Source: Rhodopseudomonas rhenobacensis (GTDB lineage: Bacteria; Pseudomonadota; Alphaproteobacteria; Rhizobiales; Xanthobacteraceae). From it: DNA of 64,000 bases. The notes beneath the pieces were generated by a model. The model saw nothing but the letters and a program-made list of their open reading frames with translations. It was not told where the DNA came from and did not search any database. Shown piece by piece: positions 62,980-64,000 of this stretch (positions are counted from its first letter, which is position 1; every line of letters starts with the position of its first letter). A program made the translations under genes and the position numbers. The stretch is from NCBI RefSeq assembly GCF_014203125.1, contig NZ_JACHIH010000028.1, positions 1 to 64,000 of the forward strand, given 5' to 3'.

Positions 62980-63954
62980 ATGTTCAACCGCCGCCTACTG
63001 GTTCCCTATCTTCGTCCGTCGGCCGTGTTGCTGGCCGTCATCTTGATTCTCGCCGTCATCGACGGCAGCCATGGCCGGTTCCTCTCGTCCTCGATCGTGT
63101 TCAGCGTGCTGCAGATGTTCGCCACCGTGGGGCCGATCGCGCTCGGCGTCGGCATGACGATGATCATCCGGGAGTTCGATCTGTCGGTCGCCGGCATGGT
63201 CGGCATGGCCGGGTGCATCGCCGTGCTGACCGGCGGCGACAATCCCTGGCTCGGTCTCGCCGCAGCGGTCGGCACCGGGCTCTGCACCGGGCTGCTGCAA
63301 GGCTTCATCATCGCGCGACTGAAACTCCCGTCGATCGGCGTGACGCTCGGCGGCCTGCTGGTGTTCCTCGGCGTCTCCTACGCGCTGACCGGAAGCCGCT
63401 CGATCCAGTATGACGACCTCGAAGTCGCGGGGCTGCTCGGGCAACATATTTTCGGGTTCTTCTCCATTCCGAGTCTCATTATTCTGGTCATCTTTGCCGT
63501 CGTGGCGCTGATCTTCGGCATGACCAAGCTCGGCCGCGATCTGCTGGCGGTCGGCGGTGACCGCCGGGCCGCGCTATCCGCGGGCATTCGCGTCGACACC
63601 CTGCTGATCGGAACCTTCGCGTTCTCCGGGGCGCTCGCGGCGATGTGCGGCGCGCTGCTCGGCTACAGCCTGGCCTCGGCTGCGCCGACCGGCCTGTCCA
63701 ACGTGCTGGTGCCTGCGACCACCGCGGCGATCCTCGGCGGCGTCTCGCTATCGGGCGGCACCGGCCGGCCGCTCGGCATCGCGCTCGGCACGCTGACGCT
63801 CAGCGTCCTGCAATCCGGGCTCAACGCGCTTGGCCTATCGTCTTACGCGCACGAGATCTTCGTCGGGCTGGTTCTTCTCGCCATCGCGATCCTCGACGGC
63901 ACCGCCTTCAACGCGCGGCTCGACATGCTTCGGCTCGCGCTGCGCCGCAGCTGA
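62980..63954 (+). CDS. CUT2-type ABC importer permease, second subunit
   Basis: A 324-residue RbsC-family membrane protein starting 6 bp after the first permease. It has GVGMTMIIREFDLSVAGMVG (the family's DLSVG-like motif), RAALSAGIRVDTLLIGTFAFSG and AAILGGVSLSGGTGRPLG. Two different permeases imply a heterodimeric channel. Confidence 0.9.
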   Translation: MFNRRLLVPYLRPSAVLLAVILILAVIDGSHGRFLSSSIVFSVLQMFATVGPIALGVGMTMIIREFDLSVAGMVGMAGCIAVLTGGDNPWLGLAAAVGTGLCTGLLQGFIIARLKLPSIGVTLGGLLVFLGVSYALTGSRSIQYDDLEVAGLLGQHIFGFFSIPSLIILVIFAVVALIFGMTKLGRDLLAVGGDRRAALSAGIRVDTLLIGTFAFSGALAAMCGALLGYSLASAAPTGLSNVLVPATTAAILGGVSLSGGTGRPLGIALGTLTLSVLQSGLNALGLSSYAHEIFVGLVLLAIAILDGTAFNARLDMLRLALRRS

Positions 63955-63986
63955 AACGGCGCCGACCAACACTTGGAGAAATCCCG

Positions 63987-64000
63987 ATGCCTCTCGTTCA
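63987..64000 (+). CDS. Start of the next gene of the importer operon, cut by the window edge
   Basis: An ATG at 63987 follows a good ribosome binding site (TTGGAGAA) and reads Met-Pro-Leu-Val before the window ends. It is 32 bp after the second permease, so it is likely in the same operon. The product cannot be told; missing pathway steps would be maleamate amidase, maleate isomerase or a regulator. Confidence 0.45.

Overview
The window looks like chromosomal DNA of a GC-rich alphaproteobacterium of the Rhodopseudomonas/Bradyrhizobium group (Nitrobacteraceae). I infer this from the protein sequences of the ribosomal and RNA polymerase genes, the secE-nusG-rplK-rplA block beside tRNA-Trp, and the many palindromic intergenic repeats of a kind common in that family. 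No insertion sequence, transposase, integrase, rRNA or CRISPR array was seen.

Layout. 1-6.2 kb: a partial gene start, a GNAT/CelD-like protein, an ABC exporter with acidic tails, and a flavin oxidoreductase fused to a methyltransferase. 6.2-24.9 kb (minus strand): the transcription/translation core rpoC, rpoB, rplL, rplJ, then rplA, rplK, nusG, secE and tRNA-Trp. This core is split between rplJ and rplA by about 6.3 kb carrying a three-subunit molybdenum hydroxylase (cytochrome c, IorB-like, IorA-like), an SMR transporter, a hydroxyacid dehydrogenase and repeats. 25-29.2 kb: two tandem chemoreceptor paralogues. 29.4-44 kb: mostly housekeeping and lipid-type metabolism: two beta-lactamase-fold hydrolases, two SDRs, a histidine phosphatase, an APH kinase/acyl-CoA dehydrogenase pair with a divergent TetR regulator, a MarR gene with its membrane partner, a DUF2087 protein, alpha/beta hydrolases and a DUF763 protein. 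43.9-44.6 kb is a small graveyard of gene remnants.

44.6-64 kb is a catabolic accessory region in two parts. Part one is a MocR-type regulator divergent from BenE-type transporter, DAO-family flavoenzyme, RidA and alanine racemase genes. It reads as an amino acid (D-amino acid) import, racemisation and oxidation module. Part two holds a NicX-type 2,5-dihydroxypyridine dioxygenase, a NicD-type N-formylmaleamate deformylase, a cytochrome P450 with a ferredoxin-fused reductase, an SDR, a UbiX-like protein, an outer-membrane protein and a complete CUT2-type ABC importer. Related 17-19 bp dyads (A-N2-TAC-N5-GTA-N2-T) lie at the promoters of nicX, P450, the outer-membrane protein and the importer, which suggests one regulon. 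My best candidate for an undescribed system is this one: import and P450-initiated breakdown of an N-heteroaromatic compound through 2,5-dihydroxypyridine and maleamate. The last two maleamate-pathway enzymes and the regulator are not in the window; a further gene starts at its very end.
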